Assembly: GCF_000953655.1 (NCBI RefSeq)
Contig: NZ_LN681225.1
Coordinates: 377,001 to 441,000, forward strand
DNA length: 64,000 nt
Source of the DNA: Legionella hackeliae
GTDB lineage: Bacteria; Pseudomonadota; Gammaproteobacteria; Legionellales; Legionellaceae
Direction: 5' to 3'
This document shows positions 7,963 through 17,167 of the stretch, piece after piece (position 1 is the first letter of the stretch; each line of letters opens with the position of its first letter). The position numbers and the translations under genes were made by a program. The notes beneath the pieces are model-generated. The model saw only the letters and a list, made by a program, of their open reading frames with translations. It was not told where the DNA came from and did no database searches.

Positions 7963-9645
7963 ATGAAAACAATAGGTCCGCTTTGGTGCCAGCAATTAGA
8001 GGGCTGGATTAGATTTTCAATAGAAGGTAACCACATTAAAGTCGATGTAGCTGTCAAAGAAACACCGACTAAAGCGACTGAATGGCATCAATTAGAAGGG
8101 GCTAAAGGTCCTTGGACTGTTTATTACAGTGATGGTGAAAAAGACATTGCTCCTGTGACTTATTACTTGGAAAATAACATTTTATATCGTACAGAAGGAA
8201 GAATTAATAACCATCAATCCTATGTACAAGGTGGTATTACCTATACTTATGTATATATAGATAGTCTCACTCCCGAAAAGCCAGAGTGGAGTTTCCACAA
8301 TCCCATTAAAAGTAGCAATCCTTTCCCAAACTATAAGAAGGAAGACATTTCGCTAACACCTTTTCATGAATTGCCCTTAACCTCAGAACAACAGCTAGAA
8401 GCAGTTGCAAAAAAAGAAGCTGAACAAGTGGAACATCAACAACAATGGTTGGAGTGGAAGAAAAAACATGGAGCTAATTGGTCAATAATTGAGAAAACAG
8501 TTGCCGAGAAATATCCAGAATTTTTGGCTCAGTTGTTTAAAAACCAACAAATCACTGTAGATCCAAAGGATTTGGTTGATATTCATAATGAACTTATCGA
8601 TCAAGTAAAATCACTCGCTGTTCCATTGGTGGACGGGACTCAAACTGCTCGAGAATACCTTGTTGCTCTTAAAGAGTCAGCAGAAGCTCCGAGCGATAGC
8701 AATCAATGGCTACAGCTTGCTGCATGGACACATTTTCAAGAAGCCTTTACGGTACTCTATCCCGCACTAAAAAATATCAAACTGTTTGCACAAATAAAAC
8801 GTGACTATTTTTTACTGCTACTAAAAGAAGAGGGTAACTACCTCGCTGAGCAATTTAAAGTTGATATTGATTTTAGCACATTGGCATTTCCTGTCCCTTC
8901 AGTAAACACAGTGAATGAAGCAGACATAGAGTATGTGCCTGTAGTTACTGACGAGGATTATGTAATAGAAAGGGATACCAATAATCCTGATGAGAGTGAC
9001 GTTGAATTTATTGCAGCAATTTATGCTTCATTGGATCAAGCGGAACAAAGAGAAATGTCGTCTGAAGTTGAAGAGTTGACGGAAGAAGAGCGGGCACAGA
9101 TTGAAAGTGCCAATCTTCAGGATGCAATAAATCGTTCTTTGCATAATATTGACAACAATAGAGCTTCTTCTGTAGGCGATTTTGCGCCGGCAAATACTAA
9201 CGCTGAAGAGCTCACCTCGCAACAAAAAGTAGAAGCAATTGTTCAAGCAGTTACTCAGTCACAACAAAATTATTCTGATTGGTATAATAAAAAACCTGGA
9301 ACATATACGCGTGCTGACAACGGGTTTTTTACTTGGTTTAGACATACCACTACCGGTCAAAACCGTGCCGCAGCGTTAAGTGCAAAGGTAGTTGAATGTA
9401 GTACAGAACCGAAGAGTGATGATGAGAAATTAGAGTTTATTACCCGCGAAATCAACGAGTTTTTATGCGATGAAAGAACCAATTATCATATCCATTCATT
9501 CTCCTCGTTCTTACTGGATGAGTTAACGAAGATTAAAGATTCGACCTGGGATGGATTAACTCAAACAGGAAAGCATTACAACAAAGCAGAAATAATCGAG
9601 AAATTTAGCAATAACGATGTAAAATCAAAGATTCATTCACTATAA
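7963..9645 (+). CDS. Unknown 560-residue protein with two ubiquitin-interacting-type motifs
   Basis: I do not recognise the family. No signal peptide or membrane segment is seen. The N-terminal 120 residues are rich in beta-type W/Y/T sequence; residues about 135-330 are helical. Between 340 and 400 there are two matches to the UIM consensus (acidic run, then hydrophobic-x-x-Ala-hydrophobic-x-x-Ser): DVEFIAAIYASLD at 346-358, preceded by PDES, and LQDAINRSL at 385-393, preceded by EELTEEERAQIES. A conserved-looking block GFFTWFRHTTTGQNRA lies near residues 448-463. UIMs are eukaryotic ubiquitin-binding helices, so a protein delivered into host cells is the best inference. It stands alone between fur and the YjgR-like gene. 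Confidence 0.6.
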   Translation: MKTIGPLWCQQLEGWIRFSIEGNHIKVDVAVKETPTKATEWHQLEGAKGPWTVYYSDGEKDIAPVTYYLENNILYRTEGRINNHQSYVQGGITYTYVYIDSLTPEKPEWSFHNPIKSSNPFPNYKKEDISLTPFHELPLTSEQQLEAVAKKEAEQVEHQQQWLEWKKKHGANWSIIEKTVAEKYPEFLAQLFKNQQITVDPKDLVDIHNELIDQVKSLAVPLVDGTQTAREYLVALKESAEAPSDSNQWLQLAAWTHFQEAFTVLYPALKNIKLFAQIKRDYFLLLLKEEGNYLAEQFKVDIDFSTLAFPVPSVNTVNEADIEYVPVVTDEDYVIERDTNNPDESDVEFIAAIYASLDQAEQREMSSEVEELTEEERAQIESANLQDAINRSLHNIDNNRASSVGDFAPANTNAEELTSQQKVEAIVQAVTQSQQNYSDWYNKKPGTYTRADNGFFTWFRHTTTGQNRAAALSAKVVECSTEPKSDDEKLEFITREINEFLCDERTNYHIHSFSSFLLDELTKIKDSTWDGLTQTGKHYNKAEIIEKFSNNDVKSKIHSL

Positions 9646-9681
9646 TCAGTTTATCCTCCCTAACATGGATGTTACTTTTTC

Positions 9682-11202
9682 ATGTATGAAGATTTAATTA
9701 CCGCTTATCAAGCTACCGATCTACCTGTCATACAGTTAGGTGGTATTTTACTCAATGATCATTTACTTCCTGACGCTCCAGTAAACCTGGTTCTAAAAGC
9801 CTTCAACCGTCATGGTCTCATCGCCGGAGCCACTGGTAGTGGTAAAACCAAAACCATGCAGGTCTTAAGTGAGCAACTCTCTTTAGCGGGGGTGCCTAGT
9901 TTAGTCATGGATATTAAAGGCGATGTTTCCGGATTAGCCGTACCGGGTGACGCTACAGATGCCTTAATTGCTCGAAGTCAGTCATTAAATTTGACCTATA
10001 CCCCACGTGCTTTTCCGGTAGAAATGCTGACATTGAGTGACGCGCACGACGGTGTTCCCTTGCGCTCAACGGTGACTGATTTCGGTCCGCTTCTTTTTTC
10101 ACGCATGTTGGATGTCAATGAGACGCAAGAAGGTGTTATTACTGTACTTTTTGAATATGCAAAAATTAAAAGTTTACCCTTAATAGACTTGGCCGATATC
10201 AAAGCTCTATTACAATTTGTACAAACGGATGCCGGCAAAGCTGAAATTGAAAGCCAGTTCGGCGGAGTTCCAACCGCCTCTGTAGGCACTATTGTTCGTA
10301 AAATTATTGAACTTGAAGCCCAAGGTGGGAGTCAATTTTTTGGGGAACCTGCTTTTAACGTGTTGGATTTAGTGCGAACCAATGCAGAGGGCATGGGTAT
10401 CGTTTCTATTTTACGTCTTGGTGATATGCAGGATAAACCTAAATTATTTTCGACCTTCATGCTTAAATTATTGTCGGATGTTTATCGTTTGATGCCTGAA
10501 TTAGGAGATCCTCCTAAACCCAAATTAGTATTGTTTATTGACGAAGCGCATTTAATTTTTAGTAACGCCAGCAAAGCATTACTGAATTTATTGGATACAA
10601 TGGTCAAATTAATTCGTTCGAAAGGTATCGGATTAATCTTTTGTACCCAAACACCTAACGATGTTCCTGACTCAATTTTAAGTCAGTTAGGATTAAAAGT
10701 TCAGCATGCACTTCGTGCATTTACAGCAAAAGATCGTAAAGCGATGAAATTGGTTGCGCAGAATTTTCCGCCATCCAATTATTATGAGACGGAACAATTA
10801 TTAACTGCTTTAGCAATCGGTGAAGCGTTGGTAAGCGCCTTGGATGCAAAAGGGCAACCTACTCCATTAATTGAGTGTATGGTGAGGGCGCCAGAATCGC
10901 GCATGGGTGTATTGAGTCCCAACGAGTTAGCCCAAGCTGTTGCAACCTCGACACTGCTGCCAAAATACGAAAAGCGTCAAGAGCGAAGTTCAGCAAAAGA
11001 AATTTTATTGGCCGAGGCTGCAATCCATACACAAGCGAAAGACTCCTCAACGACAGACGCAAAAATGAAAAAGACAAAAGAAGATCCGTCTATGGTTGAG
11101 CAAATTACAAAAAATACGTTGTTTCGTCAGATAATACGACAAATTTTTCGGGATCTTACGCGTTCTATAATGTCTGCTTTGGGTGTTAAGAAAAAACGCT
11201 AA
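9682..11202 (+). CDS. YjgR/HerA-family ATPase (DUF853)
   Basis: A 506-residue P-loop ATPase of the DUF853 group (E. coli YjgR), related to the HerA/FtsK superfamily. Walker A is GATGSGKTKT at about 49-58, Walker B is LVLFIDEAHLIF near residue 290, and the following FCTQTPNDVP holds the sensor region. The cellular role of YjgR-type proteins is unknown; a DNA- or peptide-pumping ATPase is usual speculation. It converges with the amidoligase cassette and its stop overlaps the last gene of that cassette by 4 nt, with no room for a terminator. Confidence 0.88.
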   Translation: MYEDLITAYQATDLPVIQLGGILLNDHLLPDAPVNLVLKAFNRHGLIAGATGSGKTKTMQVLSEQLSLAGVPSLVMDIKGDVSGLAVPGDATDALIARSQSLNLTYTPRAFPVEMLTLSDAHDGVPLRSTVTDFGPLLFSRMLDVNETQEGVITVLFEYAKIKSLPLIDLADIKALLQFVQTDAGKAEIESQFGGVPTASVGTIVRKIIELEAQGGSQFFGEPAFNVLDLVRTNAEGMGIVSILRLGDMQDKPKLFSTFMLKLLSDVYRLMPELGDPPKPKLVLFIDEAHLIFSNASKALLNLLDTMVKLIRSKGIGLIFCTQTPNDVPDSILSQLGLKVQHALRAFTAKDRKAMKLVAQNFPPSNYYETEQLLTALAIGEALVSALDAKGQPTPLIECMVRAPESRMGVLSPNELAQAVATSTLLPKYEKRQERSSAKEILLAEAAIHTQAKDSSTTDAKMKKTKEDPSMVEQITKNTLFRQIIRQIFRDLTRSIMSALGVKKKR

Positions 11203-11897
11203 GGAAGAATAGAGTGTAATGCTGAGGCTAAGGCTTCTGCAACTTGCGTTACTGACTGACTGTTAGTCATTAGAGCCTGATTATTTTCAACCTCCAATCC
11301 CAGATAGGTTTCTTCGTCAAATTGAGTGCGCAAGAAACTCGTAAAGCCGTCGGTGATGCCACGATAAGGATAGTTAAGTCGCACCCGCAATCTCCCAGAC
11401 TGAGTTTTAAGGGCTAATTTCCATGCTTTTGCCAGCGCTTTTTCCTTGATGCGTTTAGGATCATAGAGAAAGCCAATATCCGCATTACGCGCTAAATCAT
11501 TCATGACAGGCGTAAAACTATGAATCGAGAAATGCCAGACTTGATAACCTAGATTAATGTAGTTACTAATGATGTTAATGACGTTTTCACGAAAAGGGGT
11601 ATAGTACTCTTCAATGATAGCCTGTTTTTCTAGCTGGGATAATCCTGCGGTAATCTCTGAAAAACAAGCAGGGTTGGACAAACGGCGATTACAATCAATC
11701 AGCAATCTTGTCGCGTTGGCTTGTACCAAATCACAATTAAAAGACTGTTTAAAATAATTCGCAACACCGAGAGCTCCGAAATCGATTCCACGGTGAGTGT
11801 TTAATAAAGCCTCATGTCCATTGAAGTATTTTTGATAAGTTATCGGAACACTGTTTACTGCATGTTCACAACTTAAAACAAGTACACAAGGCTTCAT
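11199..11897 (-). CDS. N-formylglutamate-amidohydrolase-like enzyme (amidoligase cassette)
   Basis: A 232-residue zinc amidohydrolase of the N-formylglutamate deformylase family (PF05013). Family marks are the N-terminal LVLSCEHAVNSVP, the THRGIDFGA segment, and HFSIHSFTP. No histidine degradation genes are nearby, so a role in hut metabolism is unlikely. It is the last gene of a four-gene set, overlapping the GCS2-type ligase by 4 nt (ATGA). In related gene clusters these enzymes are thought to remove or trim the product of the neighbouring ligases. Confidence 0.85.
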   Translation of the reverse strand: MKPCVLVLSCEHAVNSVPITYQKYFNGHEALLNTHRGIDFGALGVANYFKQSFNCDLVQANATRLLIDCNRRLSNPACFSEITAGLSQLEKQAIIEEYYTPFRENVINIISNYINLGYQVWHFSIHSFTPVMNDLARNADIGFLYDPKRIKEKALAKAWKLALKTQSGRLRVRLNYPYRGITDGFTSFLRTQFDEETYLGLEVENNQALMTNSQSVTQVAEALASALHSILP

Positions 11898-13117
11898 GCT
11901 GGATTAAACAATTGGTTAGTCATTAAACAATGCGAAAGCTGACGGTAAACATGCATCAGGGTGGGGTGATTAATGTTATTCCCACAGGCGTTTAAAAGAC
12001 GCTCGCTTAGATTGCCTTGGCTTAAAATAAATTCCAAAGCCCGTTGTGTTGAATAATCCAGTTCACCACTGACTTTCTCAATTAAGTGCGACCAAACATC
12101 ACGCATAGTCATCGTCCGATTCGGTAATTGCCATTGTCGACTTAATTCTGAATCTTCAACCTGTACGGCAAAACCACTCTTAATGGTCTCATCATAAACT
12201 GCTTTTAGGCGTCGGGTTTCACAGGGCTTGTCTAGATAATAGAAGGAGTTGGTTTGCCAATGTTTTAAAATTGAACGGATAGCAAGAGCTATTGCAATAT
12301 CTGCTTGTACACATTCTTGCGAATCCAAGATACGAATCTCAATGGCTTTGTAGTCAAACTTGGGAATGGCTGCTCTTGAGTTCAGCCATTCATATTGCAA
12401 AATCTTTTTAGGATCGTGTGGACTGATAGCTTGATACATAGGAGCTAGAATTTCTTGACGATATTGCTCTTCACTACTAATAAATTCAGGGATGATGCTT
12501 CCGCTAATTGAGGGAATGCCTTGCTGGTTTTTGCCGTAATAATAGAGACGAGAGTCGTTTAAACCTGTTTTTTTGCCGTCCAAAAATGGCGTACTTGCGG
12601 CCAAAGCCGGTAATAAAGGCAGGATCAAACGAATCGCGTTGTGTAATTGATTAAATTCTTCATCATTGGCAAAAGGTAAATTCACATGCATGCTTTGCAA
12701 ATTCGCCCATCCATGCCCCTGGCAATTAAAAATGGCATCAAATTGATGATAAATGTCGCGGTTGCCATGTGGCCAGCGTTTAGTTTCTTTTAGCGGATCC
12801 ATCCAGGGATGAGCACCTGTGGGCAGTAACTGTAAATTATTAGCAGCCAGCAACGGGTGTAATTTTTCAATGGCTTGTTGAAATTGCTGCGCAATAGGAG
12901 CGTCAGGTGGTTTCGGCCCATCATTTTTTAGCTCAAGCACATGGAGAACTAATTCGTTACTGACGGCGATGTCCCCTAAAGAGACTTCATTAACTAATTC
13001 ATTGGCTAAGGCCTTAAGAATCAGGTCACTTTGAGGTTGCACATTTAAATGTTGGGTATCAACAAGCATATACTCAATTTCAATACCCAACACAGAAAAA
13101 ATAGGGTAATCAGACAT
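11894..13117 (-). CDS. GCS2-type carboxylate-amine ligase (amidoligase cassette)
   Basis: About 407 residues, of the glutamate-cysteine ligase 2 / YbdK-like group, with a glutamine-synthetase-type fold joining a carboxylate to an amine using ATP. Seen marks are FSVLGIEIEYMLVD (metal-binding ExE), the HPWMDP and SMHVNLPF segments, and IEIRILDSQE. I chose the ATG at 13117 because AGGA lies 9 nt upstream; the ATG at 13123 is too close to it. It overlaps the end of the ATP-grasp gene by 8 nt. The substrate is unknown; it is unlikely to be a glutathione enzyme given its company. Confidence 0.82.
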   Translation of the reverse strand: MSDYPIFSVLGIEIEYMLVDTQHLNVQPQSDLILKALANELVNEVSLGDIAVSNELVLHVLELKNDGPKPPDAPIAQQFQQAIEKLHPLLAANNLQLLPTGAHPWMDPLKETKRWPHGNRDIYHQFDAIFNCQGHGWANLQSMHVNLPFANDEEFNQLHNAIRLILPLLPALAASTPFLDGKKTGLNDSRLYYYGKNQQGIPSISGSIIPEFISSEEQYRQEILAPMYQAISPHDPKKILQYEWLNSRAAIPKFDYKAIEIRILDSQECVQADIAIALAIRSILKHWQTNSFYYLDKPCETRRLKAVYDETIKSGFAVQVEDSELSRQWQLPNRTMTMRDVWSHLIEKVSGELDYSTQRALEFILSQGNLSERLLNACGNNINHPTLMHVYRQLSHCLMTNQLFNPA

Positions 13118-14564
13118 ATCCATGTTTCCTGCGAATGCGTTGCAAAAATACACTCATAACATGTTGATAGAGTGATTCACCTAAAATTTTATCTTCAATC
13201 CCGAAGTCAATATTAGGATTGTCGTTCACTTCGATAATATAATGTTTATCACCCTGACTTTTTATATCAACACCATACAAGCCATCGCCAATTAGGCGGG
13301 TACACTTTAATGCGGTTTTAATGATGGCTTCAGGGACCTCATGAAGCGGAATCGTTTCTGTTGCGCCTTCACGTTTTTCTTTAATGGCGTCCCAATTGTA
13401 AATTTGCCAATGATTTTTGGCCATGTAGTAACGGCAAGCAAAAATGGGTTTATTGTCTAAAATACCAATACGCCAATCATATTCTGTGGGAATAAAAGGT
13501 TGCACTAAAACCAAATCAGAAATTTTGAAAAACTGGGTCAATGATTTTTGCAACGCTTTATTATCATCAAGTTTAACGACCCCATGCGAAAAGGCACTAT
13601 CAGGTCTTTTCAGGACACAAGGAAATTCGATTTGGGGAATTTCTTTATCAAATTTACTAATGAAAATAGTCTCTGGTGTTAAGATTTGATGACTACGCAT
13701 CAGTTCAGCGAGATAAACTTTATTGCTGCATTTAATAATGGATTGTGGGTCATCAATAACTACTAAGTTCTCTTGCGAAGCACGTCTTGCCATTCGATAG
13801 GTGTAATGATTAACAGAGGTCGTTGCGCGAATAAACAACGCGTCATATTCAGCAAGGGATTTGGTATCGCTTTTTTCAATAAAATCAACATTTAGCCCCA
13901 TCGCTTCGCCAGTCGTCGCGAAAATATCCAGGGCCTTTTTATTAGAAGGCGCATTTGGTTCGACAGGGTCAATCAAAATGGCTAGGTCATGGAAGCGTTG
14001 CTTTTTACGCCATTGATGAAAGCGTTTTTTAGAAAGGTAGTTTTCTGCCGATTGCTGCATAAATTCTTTATGATGTTCGGGAATATCGGTTAAGGATAAA
14101 ACCTGCAATGTTTTAATCCGCCATTGCTTCTTCTTTTCCAGGATGAAACGTATCAAAGGCAAAGGAAAAAGACCGTGAAGTTTTTTGGCAAGATTGGCAT
14201 GGCATTTAGCCATATTTTGGCCAAAATACAAACTTAAAACAAACTCATCTCCTTTGATTTCATTTAAACTGTGTTGAATTTCTTCATCGACATCTTGAGA
14301 AATAAATTTAGATAATTCAGCATTCAGTGCGTCTTGAATACTATGCACGGAAGGTATAGCTTTATGATCACGTGCATGGGCAAGTAAAGAAACGTAGTAA
14401 CCTATGGTTTGATGATTATAAGATTGACATAGGTTAATGACACGGATGGATTTACTTTGATAATAATTTTCATCGGATAAATAATCTGAAGCTTGGACAA
14501 TAGCAGCAAGTGGGCTTAAAAATTCCCACCCCGAAGGATCGTCCGTAACGATTAATGTTTCCAT
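13110..14564 (-). CDS. RLAN-RimK family ATP-grasp ligase (amidoligase cassette)
   Basis: A 484-residue protein with three parts: an N-terminal RLAN (RimK-like ATP-grasp N-terminal) domain at about 1-150, a pre-ATP-grasp region at about 190-280, and a C-terminal ATP-grasp domain at about 290-480. Nucleotide and metal residues are visible in FPCVLKRPDSAFSHGVV and YIIEVNDNPNIDFGIED. RimK relatives add amino acids, often glutamate, to a carboxyl end of a protein or metabolite. It starts 3 nt after the peptidase gene and overlaps the GCS2-type ligase. The target is not known. Confidence 0.87.
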   Translation of the reverse strand: METLIVTDDPSGWEFLSPLAAIVQASDYLSDENYYQSKSIRVINLCQSYNHQTIGYYVSLLAHARDHKAIPSVHSIQDALNAELSKFISQDVDEEIQHSLNEIKGDEFVLSLYFGQNMAKCHANLAKKLHGLFPLPLIRFILEKKKQWRIKTLQVLSLTDIPEHHKEFMQQSAENYLSKKRFHQWRKKQRFHDLAILIDPVEPNAPSNKKALDIFATTGEAMGLNVDFIEKSDTKSLAEYDALFIRATTSVNHYTYRMARRASQENLVVIDDPQSIIKCSNKVYLAELMRSHQILTPETIFISKFDKEIPQIEFPCVLKRPDSAFSHGVVKLDDNKALQKSLTQFFKISDLVLVQPFIPTEYDWRIGILDNKPIFACRYYMAKNHWQIYNWDAIKEKREGATETIPLHEVPEAIIKTALKCTRLIGDGLYGVDIKSQGDKHYIIEVNDNPNIDFGIEDKILGESLYQHVMSVFLQRIRRKHGYV

Positions 14565-14567
14565 TTA

Positions 14568-15284
14568 TCACTCTTTAGGTTGAATTATTATTAAGTTAGC
14601 ATCGTAGGTTAGAACGCCAACCATGATTGCATTAATTAAACGATTACTACTTACTTTATAGTAATTATCCTGGGAAATTGGATTTTCCCTATGCGGATCA
14701 GCGACAACAACCAGACGTTTCTTGTCATCATAACCACATAAAACAACAAAATGCCCACACGGGGTTCCGCGTATATCATCATAAATCGCTTCACTATTAA
14801 TATAGCGCTCGCGAGAGCTGCGATATAGATAAGTAGCACTTAATCCGGTTAAAATGGGAATGTTTTGAGCAAAATAGTCCTTTAATAATTGTACACTCAA
14901 GGTTCGAAAACGTACCTCACCACCGAGCTCAAGATAATCAAGATAAGCTTGGCTAGCTTGCAAAATGCCTTTTGTTCTTTTGTGCCGCATTTGTGCAAGT
15001 AATTTTATTTTTAATACACTCTGGCAAGCGATCCCTTGCTCGAAATCAAACCACGTTGGATCAAAAATATTGAGATTATTAATGTAAAGAGTAACCTTAA
15101 ATCCATGTAATAGGGCGTGTTTTCCCAGCATTGGAGCTAAAGTTCCGCCTGAAAGAGAGCGTTCAACATTTTTTATAACATCCGGTAAATCAAGATTCAA
15201 ACCATAGTAACGATAAATTGCGTGTAAACTGGTAGGGCCACAGGTTTCATCATCAGGTTGTGTGTGTATCGTCAGGTCAATCAT
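14568..15284 (-). CDS. C39/papain-like peptidase (amidoligase cassette)
   Basis: A 238-residue cysteine peptidase of the C39-like superfamily. The nucleophile is C15 in DDETCGPTSLHAIYRYYG, the histidine is in CGHFVVLCGYDD, and an aspartate follows in VVADPHREN, giving a full triad. No ABC transporter part or signal peptide is present, so it acts in the cytosol and is not a bacteriocin exporter. It is the first gene of the cassette, with only 3 nt before the ATP-grasp gene. Confidence 0.82.
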   Translation of the reverse strand: MIDLTIHTQPDDETCGPTSLHAIYRYYGLNLDLPDVIKNVERSLSGGTLAPMLGKHALLHGFKVTLYINNLNIFDPTWFDFEQGIACQSVLKIKLLAQMRHKRTKGILQASQAYLDYLELGGEVRFRTLSVQLLKDYFAQNIPILTGLSATYLYRSSRERYINSEAIYDDIRGTPCGHFVVLCGYDDKKRLVVVADPHRENPISQDNYYKVSSNRLINAIMVGVLTYDANLIIIQPKE

Positions 15285-15394
15285 ACTTGGTTATATATAA
15301 AATAAAGTATCATCCATTATGCGTTTAACGTTAGACCTCGAATGGGGATTTGTCAATCGTTCTTTCTGAAAGAAAAAATGTCAAAAAATTATGT

Positions 15395-16702
15395 TCAATC
15401 ACTTATTCTTAAGAAAGGTAAATCAAAAAGTCTCTCTAGAAAACTCAGAACGGGAACTAAAAAACCAAAGATAAAAATGATAGCAATAACAGGAACATAT
15501 CGTGAGTTTGTAAGCGCATGGCGTGAGCGTGTAATTTGTGTTCGTTGATGGCTTAATAGAAAAATAAGAAGGAGCAAACCATAAAAATAAAAAGAATAAA
15601 TGAAAAATTTATTGGTTAGTTCAGTCATTTTTTTGCTGGAAAGGTAATCGATGGGAAAATTAAGTAAAAACAAACTTAAAAGCCATAAAATGTTGTGTTT
15701 AAAGTTGTAACCATGCAAGAAAAGAGTTTCCCAAGTAAGACAAAGTGGGAAAATAAGTAACGAAAAATAATATAACCAACCAAACGGGCTGAGCAGCAAC
15801 ATCATGGCTAAACTAAGTGCGAAAAAATGTTTATCCATTGCGTTTGCTTGCATTTTTATAGCGGTTTTCAAATACCACAAAAGCAGAACAATAAATGATA
15901 ATCCATAGAGTGTGTTTACGAATATATGACTCTGAGTTTTGTTATTAGTATCAATGAAAATACGAAAAAAATAGCCGTAAATAGAAGCATTCCAATTATC
16001 ACCATACCAGCGGATCTGAGACATCATGGAAAAATATTGTTGGTAGATGGTCATTCCGTATAGCAATATAGGAAGAATACAGAGTAACAATGTGACAGTG
16101 GACATTATCAAAAATGTCTTATAGCGCTTTTGCAGTAAAACATAAAAAAATAGCATTGCTGGAAAAAATTTTAGCGCAATAATAAAGCCCCACAAAATCC
16201 CTGCTAGACAGTCATTTTTTTTTACATAAAAATGATAGCCAAAGAGAATACAAAATAATAATAGAGCACCTAATTGCGCGATGGCTCTATCCATTAAAAT
16301 GCCAAAAAATGCCAAGTAAAGAAGATAGAGATTAGGCCAATTTTGTTGATAAAAATCAGGGGAAAAGACAAGCTTAAATACAAGTCGGGCTGAGACTAAT
16401 GATAAAATTAACGATACTAACCACCAGATTACAAGTGCCGTATGGTAGTTTAATTGGACCAAAGGATTAAACAATATAAGCACAATAGGTGGATTTAAGT
16501 TGCATGCTAATTTTTTTACGACAGGTAGATAGGTGGCAACTAATGTTTGATAAGGATTGTCCCCCATCGCTAACATTTGCGATGCCGAATAAAACGAGGC
16601 GAAATCAATGCCTTGTTGAAACGTCAAAATAAAATAGAAAAGCAATCCATAGCTGGCCAAAAGAAATAGAAATGCAGCACGTTGCCAATAGGCTAAATTC
16701 AT
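15395..16702 (-). CDS. GT87-type (DUF2029) membrane glycosyltransferase
   Basis: A 435-residue protein with about ten membrane helices. The first outside loop carries GIDFASFYSASQMLAMGDNPYQ, the typical DUF2029/GT87 start with the catalytic-type aspartate after the first helix. GT87 enzymes transfer sugars from polyprenyl-phosphate donors on the periplasmic face. The acceptor is unknown and no glycan genes lie close by. A short plus-strand frame overlapping its end is a shadow. Confidence 0.8.
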   Translation of the reverse strand: MNLAYWQRAAFLFLLASYGLLFYFILTFQQGIDFASFYSASQMLAMGDNPYQTLVATYLPVVKKLACNLNPPIVLILFNPLVQLNYHTALVIWWLVSLILSLVSARLVFKLVFSPDFYQQNWPNLYLLYLAFFGILMDRAIAQLGALLLFCILFGYHFYVKKNDCLAGILWGFIIALKFFPAMLFFYVLLQKRYKTFLIMSTVTLLLCILPILLYGMTIYQQYFSMMSQIRWYGDNWNASIYGYFFRIFIDTNNKTQSHIFVNTLYGLSFIVLLLWYLKTAIKMQANAMDKHFFALSLAMMLLLSPFGWLYYFSLLIFPLCLTWETLFLHGYNFKHNILWLLSLFLLNFPIDYLSSKKMTELTNKFFIYSFYFYGLLLLIFLLSHQRTQITRSRHALTNSRYVPVIAIIFIFGFLVPVLSFLERLFDLPFLRISD

Positions 16703-16786
16703 TATGGGGCTTGGTGGTCATCAGAATTTCATTGTATTGATAAATTAATAATAATTGCAAATAAGATACAAAAGTTACCAGTATGT

Positions 16787-17110
16787 CTACTCTTCCTTGC
16801 AGACTTTAATTTCAAGTGAATTGCCTACAGTAACAAGACAGGTTAAGTGTTTGGATGAATTATAGATCTGGAGAAGAAGCTCATCGGAGGTTTCTGATTC
16901 AGCATTCAGCATAATTTCATAATTCAGATGGTTTGGAACTTTTTCCTCTCCGATCATAATGCATCTTGCAAAATCATTATCAATTCTCTTATGTTTTTCA
17001 TAACATTGTTTCATGATTATGGAAACGGCGTTGATATAATCATCGGCCAATGCATTATGAAATGGTAGAGCTAATAGGGTGCAGAAGACGATATATTTCA
17101 GAGAAAACAT
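16787..17110 (-). CDS. Small secreted cysteine-containing protein, unknown
   Basis: A 107-residue protein starting MFSLKYIVFCTLLALPFHNALA, a good signal peptide cut before DDY. The mature part has four cysteines (QCYEK, RCIM, TCLV, VCKE), enough for two disulfides, and no recognised domain. I prefer the ATG at 17110 with GGGGAAA just upstream over a TTG four codons earlier. Probably periplasmic or exported by type II secretion; function unknown. Confidence 0.65.
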   Translation of the reverse strand: MFSLKYIVFCTLLALPFHNALADDYINAVSIIMKQCYEKHKRIDNDFARCIMIGEEKVPNHLNYEIMLNAESETSDELLLQIYNSSKHLTCLVTVGNSLEIKVCKEE

Positions 17111-17167
17111 AATTTTCCCCAATACCTATTTTTTGCATAAGTATAGTTGAATTTAGTCTAATTGTGC

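Noticed and set aside
15342..15548. Plus-strand 68-codon open frame
   Set aside because: It overlaps the GT87-type gene on the other strand, has no ribosome binding site and a basic, low-complexity product; a shadow.
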